DNA of 64,000 bases from Bacteroides luti (GTDB taxonomy: Bacteria > Bacteroidota > Bacteroidia > Bacteroidales > Bacteroidaceae): assembly GCF_900128905.1 (NCBI RefSeq), contig NZ_FQTV01000002.1, forward strand, positions 62,001 through 126,000, given 5' to 3'. Positions 36,312 through 44,749 of the stretch are shown here, in pieces. Numbering within the stretch: position 1 is the first letter of the stretch; the number at the start of each line of letters is the position of its first letter. The position numbers and the translations under genes are program-made. The notes beneath the pieces are model-generated. The model saw nothing but the letters and a program-made list of their open reading frames with translations. It did no database searches and was not told the origin of the DNA.

Positions 36312-36362
36312 AACAATAAAAAGTGTAAGTGAATAACTGATAAACTTACTTCTTATTAATAT

Positions 36363-36412
36363 GAATGGCTTTTATGGACGGAATGTTTATAAAGGCCATT
36401 CTTCTTTTTTAG
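36363..36412 (+). terminator. Terminator of the sugar kinase gene
   Basis: GAATGGCTTTTA (36363-36374) pairs with TAAAAGGCCATTC (36389-36401) with one bulged base. It is followed by TTCTTTTTT. Confidence 0.72.
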
Positions 36413-36446
36413 CAAGTAAATGACTGTCTTTGTTTGAATGAAAAAA

Positions 36447-36485
36447 CTCTGCCGATATTATGAACTGGTTCTCAAATCGGCAGAG
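36447..36485 (-). terminator. Terminator of the outer-membrane protein gene
   Basis: CTCTGCCGAT (36447-36456) and ATCGGCAGAG (36476-36485) are perfect 10-base arms around a 19-base loop. On the minus strand they are followed by a T run (GAGTTTTTTC). They lie 62 bases beyond the stop at 36547. Confidence 0.7.
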
Positions 36486-36546
36486 TGTAAAACGCTTATC
36501 TTCCCAGGTAAAACTAAGATAAAATGAGACTAAGCCTATAAGTCAA

Positions 36547-37257
36547 TTAAAACTCAATTCCTACTTTTAAATTAACTCCTCCAACTGTTTCTCTTGAAAT
36601 ACCATAGTATCCCCAATCAACATCTACTTTTTGCATTGAATACCCCATTGAAATATTTAAAGCTTTTAAAGTTTTACTGTCTAAAGCAAATCTTACACCG
36701 GCATTAGGATTAAGATAAAAACCTTGAAGATCAAAAGGGGAATATCCAATTTTTATACCGACAAATGGTGTGATAGAACTTTTTATAAAATTAGCTCTTA
36801 AGTCAGCATATATAGGAAGGGCTACTTTACTTGAGTCAAAGTAGAAATGAACACCTGTTCCTGCTCCTAAAAAAAAGTAAGGGTTGAATTGGTAACCATA
36901 TGTACCATTAATTTCCAACTCGTCTTCGCCAAAATCCCCTGTTCCGAAAGTGTAACCTAATTCTAAAAAGCCTTTGTATCCATTCGTTTCTTTATATTGA
37001 AAATTCGAATTATTTTTTTTGTGGTTTCTGTTGTAATATGGCTCTTTTGTAATTTTATCAACTTCATCAATGTTGTATACAAAAACATTTCCATCGTTAG
37101 TTTGTATTTTTATAAGCTTGTTAGGTTGCTGTTCAATGATAATACCTCTGATAATGCTACCGTTTTTTAAATAAACAACTTCCTGAAGGTCGCCCTGAGC
37201 ATAAGTAAAGCTTACAAAATAAAAAAATGAAACTAGTAATAAAAGGATTTTTTTCAT
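36547..37257 (-). CDS. Outer-membrane beta-barrel protein of unknown function
   Basis: This 236-residue protein has a signal peptide (residues 1-20, ending TYAQG). A short domain follows (about 24-70, VVYLKNGSIIRGIIIEQQPN and VYNIDEVDKITKEP) that resembles small beta-strand modules in Bacteroidetes envelope proteins. The rest (about 90-236) is an eight-stranded-type barrel with alternating aromatic residues and a terminal Phe (VNLKVGIEF). It is probably in the outer membrane. A -7 element TATATTTG is at 37499-37492 (minus strand), giving a leader of about 230 bases. No close neighbour hints at a role. Confidence 0.7.
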   Translation of the reverse strand: MKKILLLLVSFFYFVSFTYAQGDLQEVVYLKNGSIIRGIIIEQQPNKLIKIQTNDGNVFVYNIDEVDKITKEPYYNRNHKKNNSNFQYKETNGYKGFLELGYTFGTGDFGEDELEINGTYGYQFNPYFFLGAGTGVHFYFDSSKVALPIYADLRANFIKSSITPFVGIKIGYSPFDLQGFYLNPNAGVRFALDSKTLKALNISMGYSMQKVDVDWGYYGISRETVGGVNLKVGIEF

Positions 37258-37712
37258 GATTCTTATTTTTATATCTCAGGTTCCTGCTGAGATGATTTGA
37301 AATATATAATAGTACGAGGAACCAGCATCTTGAATGATGTCGCACTTTTTTATATTAAAGTAGTATAATTTGTTTCTTAAATATTTTATTTTTATTCATA
37401 GTTTATTGATTATGAATGTTTTCTGAATAATGACAATGGATTAAATTTATGGAGTTTTATATTTAAATATATTTGTAATTATTATTTTCTGCAAATATAA
37501 TTAATATATATTATTATAAAAGTAAGAATCATATATTTTGTATATAAAGATTAATCTTGTGTTAATGAATAATATAATTTTTATTCTAATTTGTGGTTGG
37601 AGAAATATAAACGAAAGCTAAGACTTGAATCAAAACATGGACTTATTTTAGGCTTTTTCCTGTGTTTAAGATTTTGTGATAAATGCTAACTAAAATAATT
37701 TTTCAAACAATC

Positions 37713-38094
37713 ATCTGCTACATCTACCACCAGATTTGCATAGATCTCTCTGTTTATAGTACTTTGAGCTTGTGGAAGATAAAAAATAGTTATAAATAAA
37801 ATCAGTTTATCTGCTACAAATTGAGTTGTTCTACCACTAATTTTAGCTTATTTCTTATTCTTACCAATGTTAAAATAGACTTTATAGATAAGAATACTGA
37901 AGTTTTTTACTTCTCTTGTCTGGAAAATTTATAGTAGAAGATTAATTTTATTTGCTACTAATTAATGTGTTTATAATTAGTTGATTATGGTAATATTGGT
38001 GGAAGATGGGTTGTCTGTTATATTTATCTTCCACCAAGTTAATATCTTTATTTCCTGTGATTTAATTTGAATTTGGTGGCAGATAGATGAAACT
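37713..38094. repeat. Array of degenerate 12-mers related to ATCTKCYACYAA
   Basis: Ten copies occur in 382 bases. Plus-orientation copies are at 37713, 37722, 37809, 37829, 37950 and 38036. Minus-orientation copies (for example TTGGTGGAAGAT) end at 37780, 37942, 38007 and 38094. One pair, 37996-38007 and 38036-38047, makes a perfect 12-bp stem with a 28-base loop. Spacing is irregular, so this is not a CRISPR array. Confidence 0.6.
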
Positions 38095-38163
38095 AAGTAA
38101 AAAAACTTTTTTTCAGGTAGAGTGTGCTATAGCATAAACTGCAAACCCGATCCAGAAAAGATC

Positions 38164-38220
38164 AAGTCCCGCCAGCTTTCAAAAAAAGCTGGCGGGACTT
38201 ATTTAACTATTCACCAATGG
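38164..38220. repeat. Hairpin repeat with ATTCACCAATGG tail
   Basis: AAGTCCCGCCAGCTTT (38164-38179) and AAAGCTGGCGGGACTT (38185-38200) form a perfect 16-bp stem. It is followed eight bases later by ATTCACCAATGG (38209-38220). A degenerate second copy of the same composite lies at 59281-59380. Confidence 0.7.
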
Positions 38221-38345
38221 TTTTAATTTATTTGAATTTGGATCTAAAGTGGTGATTGTATAGGTGGCGACTCGAAAAAATATCAGGTTAGCACACACTA
38301 AAGGGGGTGGTAATTGACGCACCCTCTTTATTACAAATTCACACG

Positions 38346-38747
38346 CTATTTATTAAAAGAAACTCTGGAGATTTCATTTCCTGTTGGATATGAAGCATCT
38401 CCTTGATCCTCCGTTGTTATAAATATTTCAACTACCTTAAAAGGAGTTGTTGTTTTTAGTACGGCTTTTTTAGCATTCTTATTTATTAGTTGCCCTATGT
38501 TTTTTGTTTCATTCTTTTCAGTCACCATCCAAACGCTGTAATTATTTTTAGGAGGACTAAGTCTGTCGGGACTTGCCAAATTTTTAGCTATAATTTCAAT
38601 CGCATAATTCTTATTTTTGTCTTGCTTCATTTTTGCAACAATCTCTGCAGCTGGTACTATACTAGATGTCGGAAATTTAGTCGTTGTAGCACAAGATGTT
38701 AAAATAAAAATAAGAGTTATGAATAATACATTTTTTCCTGTTTTCAT
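38346..38747 (-). CDS. Small lipoprotein of unknown function
   Basis: This 133-residue lipoprotein has the lipobox ILTSC (Cys19). The mature part has a fibre-like N-terminal stretch and then a beta-rich domain (KNYAIEIIAKNLASPDRL, PPKNNYSVWMV, FKVVEIFITTED, residues about 45-120). The NNYSVWMVTE strand is faintly reminiscent of anti-sigma-K-type C-terminal domains, but no HTH or ECF partner is near, so this is weak. No membrane helix is present. A weak minus-strand terminator lies beyond its stop. Confidence 0.6.
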   Translation of the reverse strand: MKTGKNVLFITLIFILTSCATTTKFPTSSIVPAAEIVAKMKQDKNKNYAIEIIAKNLASPDRLSPPKNNYSVWMVTEKNETKNIGQLINKNAKKAVLKTTTPFKVVEIFITTEDQGDASYPTGNEISRVSFNK

Positions 38748-38876
38748 AATAATTCATTATTTAATTTTATACCTGCTTTTATGGCATTTTCTACGAACTT
38801 ATATAAAAACAAATCAACGCTGTTATTGTTCTATTCAAATAGCTAAAAGAGCTTCACTAAAATTATTAACTCATTA

Positions 38877-41054
38877 TTATAATGCAGTTTTATAAGTCTT
38901 ACCGGCAACTCTGATTACATAAATCTGATTATCAGGAACATCTATTCTAATTCTATCTTCTGTAGCTTTTACTGCTTTCATTAAAGTGCCAAGTGTTGTA
39001 TAAACTGAAACTTCATCTCCTAAGTTTGCTCCTTCGATTACAATAGAATTTTGTTCGGCATACACTTTTAGACCATTAGCCTCAGTTCCATTGATGGCAG
39101 TATTTATATCTTTAAAACTGACTACAATGCTGAGATCTTCGCTCACTTCATTTATGGTATATGCATTATTTGTAATGTCTGAAATAATGTCTTTTCCGTT
39201 TAAAGATACTGAGGCGATTTTGTATCCTTCAGTAGGTGTAAAGTTTAGAGTCAAAGGTTTATTAACCTCTACCTTAATTGTATCGGTAATAGCTTTTTCG
39301 TTGAAGAGCACTTTACCTTCGCCTTCTGATTTGACTGCTAGGGTATAATGAGTTCTGATAAAACTTACCTGCATTGCCTGAGCAGCAGATATAGAATCAA
39401 TCTTGTAGCTGTTATTTTTAAGGCTGGCGGTGATATCTTTATCATTCAGAGTTACTTTTTCAATGGCGAAATTATCATTCGGAACAACGTTAAATCTAAC
39501 AGAATCGTTTTCAATTATAGAAATGTTCTTGCCGTTGGCAATAATAGAGTCGTTGATGATAACTTTACCACCTTCGTTATATGCTGCACTCATTTGATAA
39601 TATGGAATAATAGCAAAGGTAACATCAAACGTGATATCGGCATTAACAGGAGTTTCTTCGTAGGTATTATTTACAACTTTTGAAAGAATATCATTTCCGT
39701 TCAGTGAGGCAGTTTTAATTTTATATCCTTTGTCGGGATTGATAGTAAAGATCGCCGATCCTCCTTCTTTTACAAACATGCTGTTTTTAGTTACTTTACC
39801 ACCTTCGTTGGCAGATGTCTTGATTAGATAAACCGGGCCTTCTATTATATTCGTAAAATCGCCCCATTCTGCTGCAAGCCAATAAACAGAATAAGTATTC
39901 TTGGGAATATAAAGTTTACAGGTAGTTTTATCAATTCCATTGAAAGCATCAGTTCCGATGGTTGGAGGAGTCGCTCTTTTACTATAGATCTCTTTCAATC
40001 CTTTGCAACCAGAAAAGGCTTCATTACTAATAGAAGTAACGCTGGCTGGAATATAAACAGAAGCTAATTTTGTACAACCACGAAAAGCATCGGCACTTAC
40101 GGTTACAATATTGTCACCTAAAATAGCCGAAGTTAACCCCGAGCAATAATTAAATATGTAAGTACCTATATTAGTTACACTGTTTGGTATAGTAACAGAG
40201 GTTAAACCTGTGCAATTTGAAAAAGCAGAATCGCCAATTTTTGTTACGCTGTTCGGAATAGAAACAGATGTTAGTTTTATACAGTCGCTGAATGCGCTGT
40301 TACCTATTGTTGTAACACTGTTTGGAATTGTATAACTAGTATTGGTTTTTGCATTTGGAAATGCTATCAGTGTGGTATTATCTTTATTGAATAAAACACT
40401 TTCAATAGTATTATAACCAGGATTTTCACTCGAAACAATAATTTCACTTAATGCGGAGCAACCTTTAAAAACTTCATTACCAATAGAGGAAACACCTTTT
40501 GGAATAGATATTGAAGTTAATCCTGTGCAATAGTGAAATGCCTGATAACCAATTTTAGTAACACTCTCGGGTATAGTAAAAGAGGTTAAGCCTGTGCAAT
40601 TATGAAATACAAGATCCCCAACTGAAGTAACACTGTTTGGAAGAGTGATTGAGGTCAACTTGTTCAGGTTATAAAACATACAGTTCGATATCACATTATT
40701 CGTTGTGTAGCAATTGTTGTGATCACTAGAATGATCGTCGAAATAGTAATAATCGCCCCCGCTTACTATTTTTGCATCATTCAAATTAAGTTTGTTAAGT
40801 TTTCCATCAGTATTATTATCCAGATAATCGCGCCCTGCCATATCACGGATAAATCTTATATCACTACCATTAAGATTCCCCGATAGAGTGAGGTCTGTAA
40901 TTAGATATTTCTTTGAAGCAGGAATTATAGAACTTAATGTTCCGGCAGTTTCTACGTTAATACTGATAGGTAGTACGTTTTGTCCTTGCAAGTTAAAACC
41001 GAAGGATAAGCATAAAATTGCCAATAATGATTTTAGAGTAAAATGCTGTTTCAT
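38877..41054 (-). CDS. BspA-type leucine-rich-repeat surface protein with InlB-like repeats
   Basis: This 725-residue secreted protein has a signal peptide (residues 1-24). It then carries about eight LRR_5-type repeats of roughly 23 residues (about 130-375, pattern FSNCTGLTSVTIPNSVTNIG), then three repeats of about 75 residues resembling divergent InlB-B/bacterial repeats (starting YLIKTSANEGGKVT, YQMSAAYNEGGKV, YTLAVKSEGEGKV, about 405-640). The C-terminal about 70 residues (VSVYTTLGTLMKAV, IYVIRVAGKTYKTAL) resemble T9SS/DUF6383-like tail domains, so surface display is likely. BspA relatives bind host matrix or other bacteria. A shorter paralogue is at 59550-60362, with similar N-termini (AGTLSSIIPASKKYLI versus AGTLSTLIPSKDKYLI). 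Confidence 0.87.
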   Translation of the reverse strand: MKQHFTLKSLLAILCLSFGFNLQGQNVLPISINVETAGTLSSIIPASKKYLITDLTLSGNLNGSDIRFIRDMAGRDYLDNNTDGKLNKLNLNDAKIVSGGDYYYFDDHSSDHNNCYTTNNVISNCMFYNLNKLTSITLPNSVTSVGDLVFHNCTGLTSFTIPESVTKIGYQAFHYCTGLTSISIPKGVSSIGNEVFKGCSALSEIIVSSENPGYNTIESVLFNKDNTTLIAFPNAKTNTSYTIPNSVTTIGNSAFSDCIKLTSVSIPNSVTKIGDSAFSNCTGLTSVTIPNSVTNIGTYIFNYCSGLTSAILGDNIVTVSADAFRGCTKLASVYIPASVTSISNEAFSGCKGLKEIYSKRATPPTIGTDAFNGIDKTTCKLYIPKNTYSVYWLAAEWGDFTNIIEGPVYLIKTSANEGGKVTKNSMFVKEGGSAIFTINPDKGYKIKTASLNGNDILSKVVNNTYEETPVNADITFDVTFAIIPYYQMSAAYNEGGKVIINDSIIANGKNISIIENDSVRFNVVPNDNFAIEKVTLNDKDITASLKNNSYKIDSISAAQAMQVSFIRTHYTLAVKSEGEGKVLFNEKAITDTIKVEVNKPLTLNFTPTEGYKIASVSLNGKDIISDITNNAYTINEVSEDLSIVVSFKDINTAINGTEANGLKVYAEQNSIVIEGANLGDEVSVYTTLGTLMKAVKATEDRIRIDVPDNQIYVIRVAGKTYKTAL

Positions 41055-41407
41055 AATCTACCATAATTTTAGTTTAACATTCAAATAAAAAAAAGCAAAT
41101 AATTATAGTTTGTCTATATTTTATTAATAACTATACGAATGCTTAATATTATAGTAGGTGAGCTCTGAATATAGCTAATCTAAATGGTATTTATTATGTT
41201 ATTTTTTCATTGATGCAAATCTATAGATTATTATTTGTTTATAAAAATAAATGCAAAATAATCTTAATTGGAATCATTCCTGAAAATTTTAAATGCTTCC
41301 TATTAAATAAAAACTTGTTATAAAACATTCTTTATTTATCAATAAGCCGATTCAAAATCAACAAATAAAAGTTATATTTATGCAATCTTTAATTTCTGGA
41401 TTTAAAA
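41055..41407. other. Divergent intergenic region, LRR protein and dapB-like genes
   Basis: These 353 bases are very AT-rich and carry no gene. A minus-strand -7 element TAGATTTG (41223-41216) could serve the LRR gene with a leader of about 155 bases. Before the dapB-like gene only weak -7 matches such as TATATTTA (41372-41379) occur. Confidence 0.4.
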
Positions 41408-42163
41408 ATGAAAATGAAAGTTGGACTAATAGGATTTGGAAAAGCTGGGAAAGCTGTTGCCAATGTTATACTTCAAAGCAATGAATATTCTTTGGAGTGG
41501 GTGTTAAGGCAAAGTACTATTTTGGAGCATAGACATGTACCAGAGTTTCTTGGAATTGATTCGAAAGAGCCAGGATTAATTTTTTCAACATCCAGCATTG
41601 AGATAGAAGAATTGCTGAGCAAACATCCAGTAGATATAATTATTGATTTTTCTTCCAGTAATGGAATTTATAGTTATGGAAAGGCTGCAGCTTCAAGGAA
41701 AATCATTATTATTTCGGCTATATCTCATTATGATGAGGATGAAAAGCAATTCTTGTCAGAACTTTCTTCAAAGACCATTGTTTTCTGGAGCCCCAACATT
41801 TCATTGGGAGTTAATTATTTAATGTTTGCGGCAAAACTTCTGAAAAAAATAGCGCCATGGGTGGACATTGAAATTATAGAAGAACATTTTAAAGGAAAGC
41901 CTGGTGTGTCGGGCACTGCAATCAAGTTAGCTAAAGAATTAGATTTGGAAGAAACCGAAATCAGCTCCATAAGGGCAGGGGGGATAGTAAGTAAACATGA
42001 AATTATTTTTGGTTTTCCATATCAAACGGTAAGATTAATACATGAAGCTATCTCCAGAGAAGCGTTTGGAAATGGTGTATTGTTTGTAGCCGATAACCTA
42101 GCCGATAAGAAAGAAGGATTTTATACTTTCGAAGATTTGCTGTCTCCCTATTTTACTAATTAA
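41408..42163 (+). CDS. DapB-like dihydrodipicolinate reductase paralogue
   Basis: This 251-residue protein has the N-terminal nucleotide-binding loop VGLIGFGKAGKAV (GxxGxxG, about residues 5-17) and a C-terminal domain with EEHFKGKPGVSGTAI (about 159-173). In E. coli DapB, recalled from memory, this stretch is EAHHRHKVDAPSGTA with two catalytic or substrate His and a Lys. Here the first His and the Lys remain, the second His is Phe, and one residue is missing before SGTA. It may therefore have an altered substrate or be an active but divergent DapB. A second start (ATG) is at 41414. A standard dapB is likely elsewhere in the genome. Confidence 0.75.
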   Translation: MKMKVGLIGFGKAGKAVANVILQSNEYSLEWVLRQSTILEHRHVPEFLGIDSKEPGLIFSTSSIEIEELLSKHPVDIIIDFSSSNGIYSYGKAAASRKIIIISAISHYDEDEKQFLSELSSKTIVFWSPNISLGVNYLMFAAKLLKKIAPWVDIEIIEEHFKGKPGVSGTAIKLAKELDLEETEISSIRAGGIVSKHEIIFGFPYQTVRLIHEAISREAFGNGVLFVADNLADKKEGFYTFEDLLSPYFTN

Positions 42164-42265
42164 AAAGCTGTTAGTTTTTCTTTTCTTAAATAGAAGCGTT
42201 TATTTCTATAGAATAGAAACAACTGGTTTTATGGTTGTTGTTTATTTATCATTCATCAGAAAATG

Positions 42266-42339
42266 ATTGGTGAATAGATGAAAGTTTATTGGGCAATGAA
42301 TAAAAATGATTCACCAATAAATAAAAACCATTGGGCAAT
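42266..42339. repeat. Cluster of CCAAT-type decamers
   Basis: ATTGGTGAAT (42266-42275), ATTGGGCAAT (42288-42297), ATTCACCAAT (42309-42318) and ATTGGGCAAT (42330-42339) follow one another. The first and third pair perfectly as inverted repeats. They belong to the same dispersed family as the stem-loops at 26973-27052. Confidence 0.6.
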
Positions 42340-42342
42340 AAA

Positions 42343-42375
42343 AATCTCCTGAAACCGCTAAGGTTACAGGAGATT
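42343..42375. terminator. Terminator between dapB-like and GH3 genes
   Basis: AATCTCCTG (42343-42351) and CAGGAGATT (42367-42375) form a perfect 9-bp stem, extended inside by ACC/GGT. It lies between convergent genes and can serve both, closest to the GH3 stop at 42412. Confidence 0.65.
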
Positions 42376-42411
42376 CTATGATTAGTTTTTATCAAGCCCT
42401 ATGGCAAGTTA

Positions 42412-44748
42412 TTACTTTAGCTCAAATTTATCTTTCAAAAGGATTTTGTTGCTTGCAGCACCAACCATTACTGTGAAAGTTCCTGGTTCGGCTACAAACT
42501 CCATTCGTTGATTATAAAGAGACAGATCCTCACGGTTAAGAGTAAATTCTACTTTTTTAGTTTCACCTTTTTCCAGATGAATTCTGCTGAACTTCTTTAA
42601 CTGGATTTCCGGAGTAGAAACAGAGGCTACATTATCTCTGAGATAAAGCTGAACCACTTCATCACCTTCACGGTTACCGCTGTTTTTTACTTCGCAAGAA
42701 ACGTTGAATGTGTCTTTGCCCGATTGCTCAATTTTCAGATTAGAGTATTCGAAAGTTGTGTAACTCAAACCATATCCAAAACTATAGAGTGGGGTACTTG
42801 GACCTTCAACGTATGAATTCTGTTCACCAAGTGAATAGTATACTGGTAACTGGCCAACCGATCTTGGAATAGATACCGGAAGTCGTCCGGCTGGATTGTA
42901 ATCGCCGAATAGAACTTCTGCAATTGCAGTTCCACCTTCCTGACCAGGATACCATGCAGTGAGCAAAGCACCTGCTTTTTCCGAAGCAGTATTCATATTC
43001 AGAGGACGTCCTTCAATGTAAACCACAACAAGAGGTTTTCCGGTTTCGATCATTGCCTGAAGCAGCTTTTCCTGATCTCCTAGCAAATCCAGTGAAGAGC
43101 GGTCGTATCCTTCGCCACACTCCATGTCCGACAGCACTTCTTTCTTTTTATCAGAAACAGTAGCGGCTCCGGTTTCCTTATATTCAGTAGAAAAATCGCG
43201 GGCACTTGAGCCTCCAAGTACCAGAACAACTACTTCCGATTTCTTTGCAGCTTCTACAGCCGATGCAATATCACTTTCGGATGTATCGCGAATGGCACAT
43301 CCTTTAGCATAATTTACTTGAGTGTTTGGAGAAACAATCTTCTTTATTCCATCCAGAACCGTTTTAATATTGCTCCTTTCCTGTGGAGCTGTATAATCGC
43401 CAAGCTGATTATAGATGTTATCGGCATTAGGACCAATTACTGCTATGCTTTTAATTGATTTATCCAATGGCAAAAGCTGATTGTTTTTTAGTAGCACAAT
43501 ACCTTGTCTTGCAACCTCTTTAGCTACCGATTGATGCTTATCGCAACGAACAATTTTAGCTGCATCTTTTGGATTCATGTACGGATTCTCAAACAATCCT
43601 GCTTCAAATTTCAATCTCAGAACGTGACTCACCGCGCTGTCTATATCAGCCATTGAAATCAGATTTTCCTGAAGAGCTTTTTCCAGATTCTTTCCGTAAG
43701 CATTACCGCCTAGATCCATATCCGTGCCAGCCTGAAGAGATTTCGCGGCTGCTTCTTTTACATTGGCAGCAACACGATGCCCCGCAACACCTTCAATACT
43801 TCCTAAGTCGGAATATACAAAACCTTTAAATCCCCATTCGTTTCTAAGGATACCTTTCAACAGATAACTATTGGATGTACTAGGTACGCCATCTATAGAG
43901 TTATATGATGTCATCACAGTTTCGGCACCAGCTTTCACAGCCATCTTGAAAGGAGCAAGGTGTTCTGAGAACAATTCTCTTTGACCAATCTGAGCGCGTC
44001 CGCCATTATGGCCACCCTGTGGAATACCGTAGCCGGCAAAATGTTTCAGAGTAGAGTAAAACTGAGCTTTCCCATTTTGATCCTTTGCCTGCAATCCTTT
44101 AACAAAAGCACTGCCCAATACTCCGATAAGAACAGGATCTTCTCCGAAAGTCTCTTCCATTCTCGACCAGCGAGGTTCGCGTGCTAAATCAAGGATTGGT
44201 CCATAACCAATGTTTCCTCCTTGCAATCTGCATTCCATAGCAATAACCTTTCCCATTTCTTCTATTAACTCAGGATTCCATGTACTAGCCTGGCCAAGAG
44301 ATGTAGAAAATACGGTTGTACCAATTCCCATGTGTCCGTGGGCGCATTCTTCTGCGAAAAGAATAGGAATACCTAGTCTGGTTTCTTTCAGTGCATATTT
44401 TTGCAAAGCATTGATAGCTTCCGCAGCCTGTTTGGGCGAAAGTCCGGTAACCAAAGTTTTTCTAGTCCATGGATCAGCTCTAAGCGTTGCCCAATAAGAA
44501 CCGATAGGCTTGTTTTGCATCTGATTCTTGAAAAGATCTGAAGGGATAACACCTTTGTCTGTCTTGGTGTACATTTCCCATCCAAGCGGACAACAAAGCT
44601 GACCAATCTTTTCATTCAGCGTCATTAATGAAATTAAATTGCTGATTCTGTCCTTTACCGGCGCTTTCGGATTTTTGTATAATGGCTGTGCATAAAGCTG
44701 AGAAGCCATAAAGAGTGAGCAGCATACTGCTATGAAATGTTTTTTCAT
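42412..44748 (-). CDS. bglX: GH3 beta-glucosidase (BglX type)
   Basis: This 778-residue secreted glycoside hydrolase has a signal peptide (residues 1-20, ending LYAQP), an N-terminal GH3 TIM barrel with the nucleophile D314 in FVYSDLGSIEG and the KHFAGYG motif (about 235), then the C-terminal GH3 sandwich and a fibronectin III-like domain (about 680-775). The length fits periplasmic BglX beta-glucosidases. It is the last gene of the fucosidase PUL, one base after the GH29 stop, so its substrate is probably a beta-glucosyl or related sugar exposed once fucose is removed; other GH3 specificities such as xylosidase cannot be excluded. Confidence 0.9.
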   Translation of the reverse strand: MKKHFIAVCCSLFMASQLYAQPLYKNPKAPVKDRISNLISLMTLNEKIGQLCCPLGWEMYTKTDKGVIPSDLFKNQMQNKPIGSYWATLRADPWTRKTLVTGLSPKQAAEAINALQKYALKETRLGIPILFAEECAHGHMGIGTTVFSTSLGQASTWNPELIEEMGKVIAMECRLQGGNIGYGPILDLAREPRWSRMEETFGEDPVLIGVLGSAFVKGLQAKDQNGKAQFYSTLKHFAGYGIPQGGHNGGRAQIGQRELFSEHLAPFKMAVKAGAETVMTSYNSIDGVPSTSNSYLLKGILRNEWGFKGFVYSDLGSIEGVAGHRVAANVKEAAAKSLQAGTDMDLGGNAYGKNLEKALQENLISMADIDSAVSHVLRLKFEAGLFENPYMNPKDAAKIVRCDKHQSVAKEVARQGIVLLKNNQLLPLDKSIKSIAVIGPNADNIYNQLGDYTAPQERSNIKTVLDGIKKIVSPNTQVNYAKGCAIRDTSESDIASAVEAAKKSEVVVLVLGGSSARDFSTEYKETGAATVSDKKKEVLSDMECGEGYDRSSLDLLGDQEKLLQAMIETGKPLVVVYIEGRPLNMNTASEKAGALLTAWYPGQEGGTAIAEVLFGDYNPAGRLPVSIPRSVGQLPVYYSLGEQNSYVEGPSTPLYSFGYGLSYTTFEYSNLKIEQSGKDTFNVSCEVKNSGNREGDEVVQLYLRDNVASVSTPEIQLKKFSRIHLEKGETKKVEFTLNREDLSLYNQRMEFVAEPGTFTVMVGAASNKILLKDKFELK

Positions 44749-44749
44749 C

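Larger units (their letters stand above)
37258..38345. other. Long gene-free region with a motif array and a hairpin repeat
   Basis: These 1,088 bases hold no credible gene. From left to right they contain the -7 element of the upstream outer-membrane gene (37499-37492), a run of ten degenerate copies of ATCTKCYACYAA in both orientations (37713-38094), a perfect 16-bp hairpin with a following ATTCACCAATGG (38164-38220), and a weak hairpin (AAGGGGGTG, 38301-38309, with CACCCTCTT, 38320-38328) that could terminate the minus-strand lipoprotein gene. Confidence 0.6.

Noticed and set aside
37713..38094. CRISPR-like array
   Set aside because: The repeated motif varies, occurs in both orientations and has irregular spacing of 9 to 110 bases; no cas genes are present.
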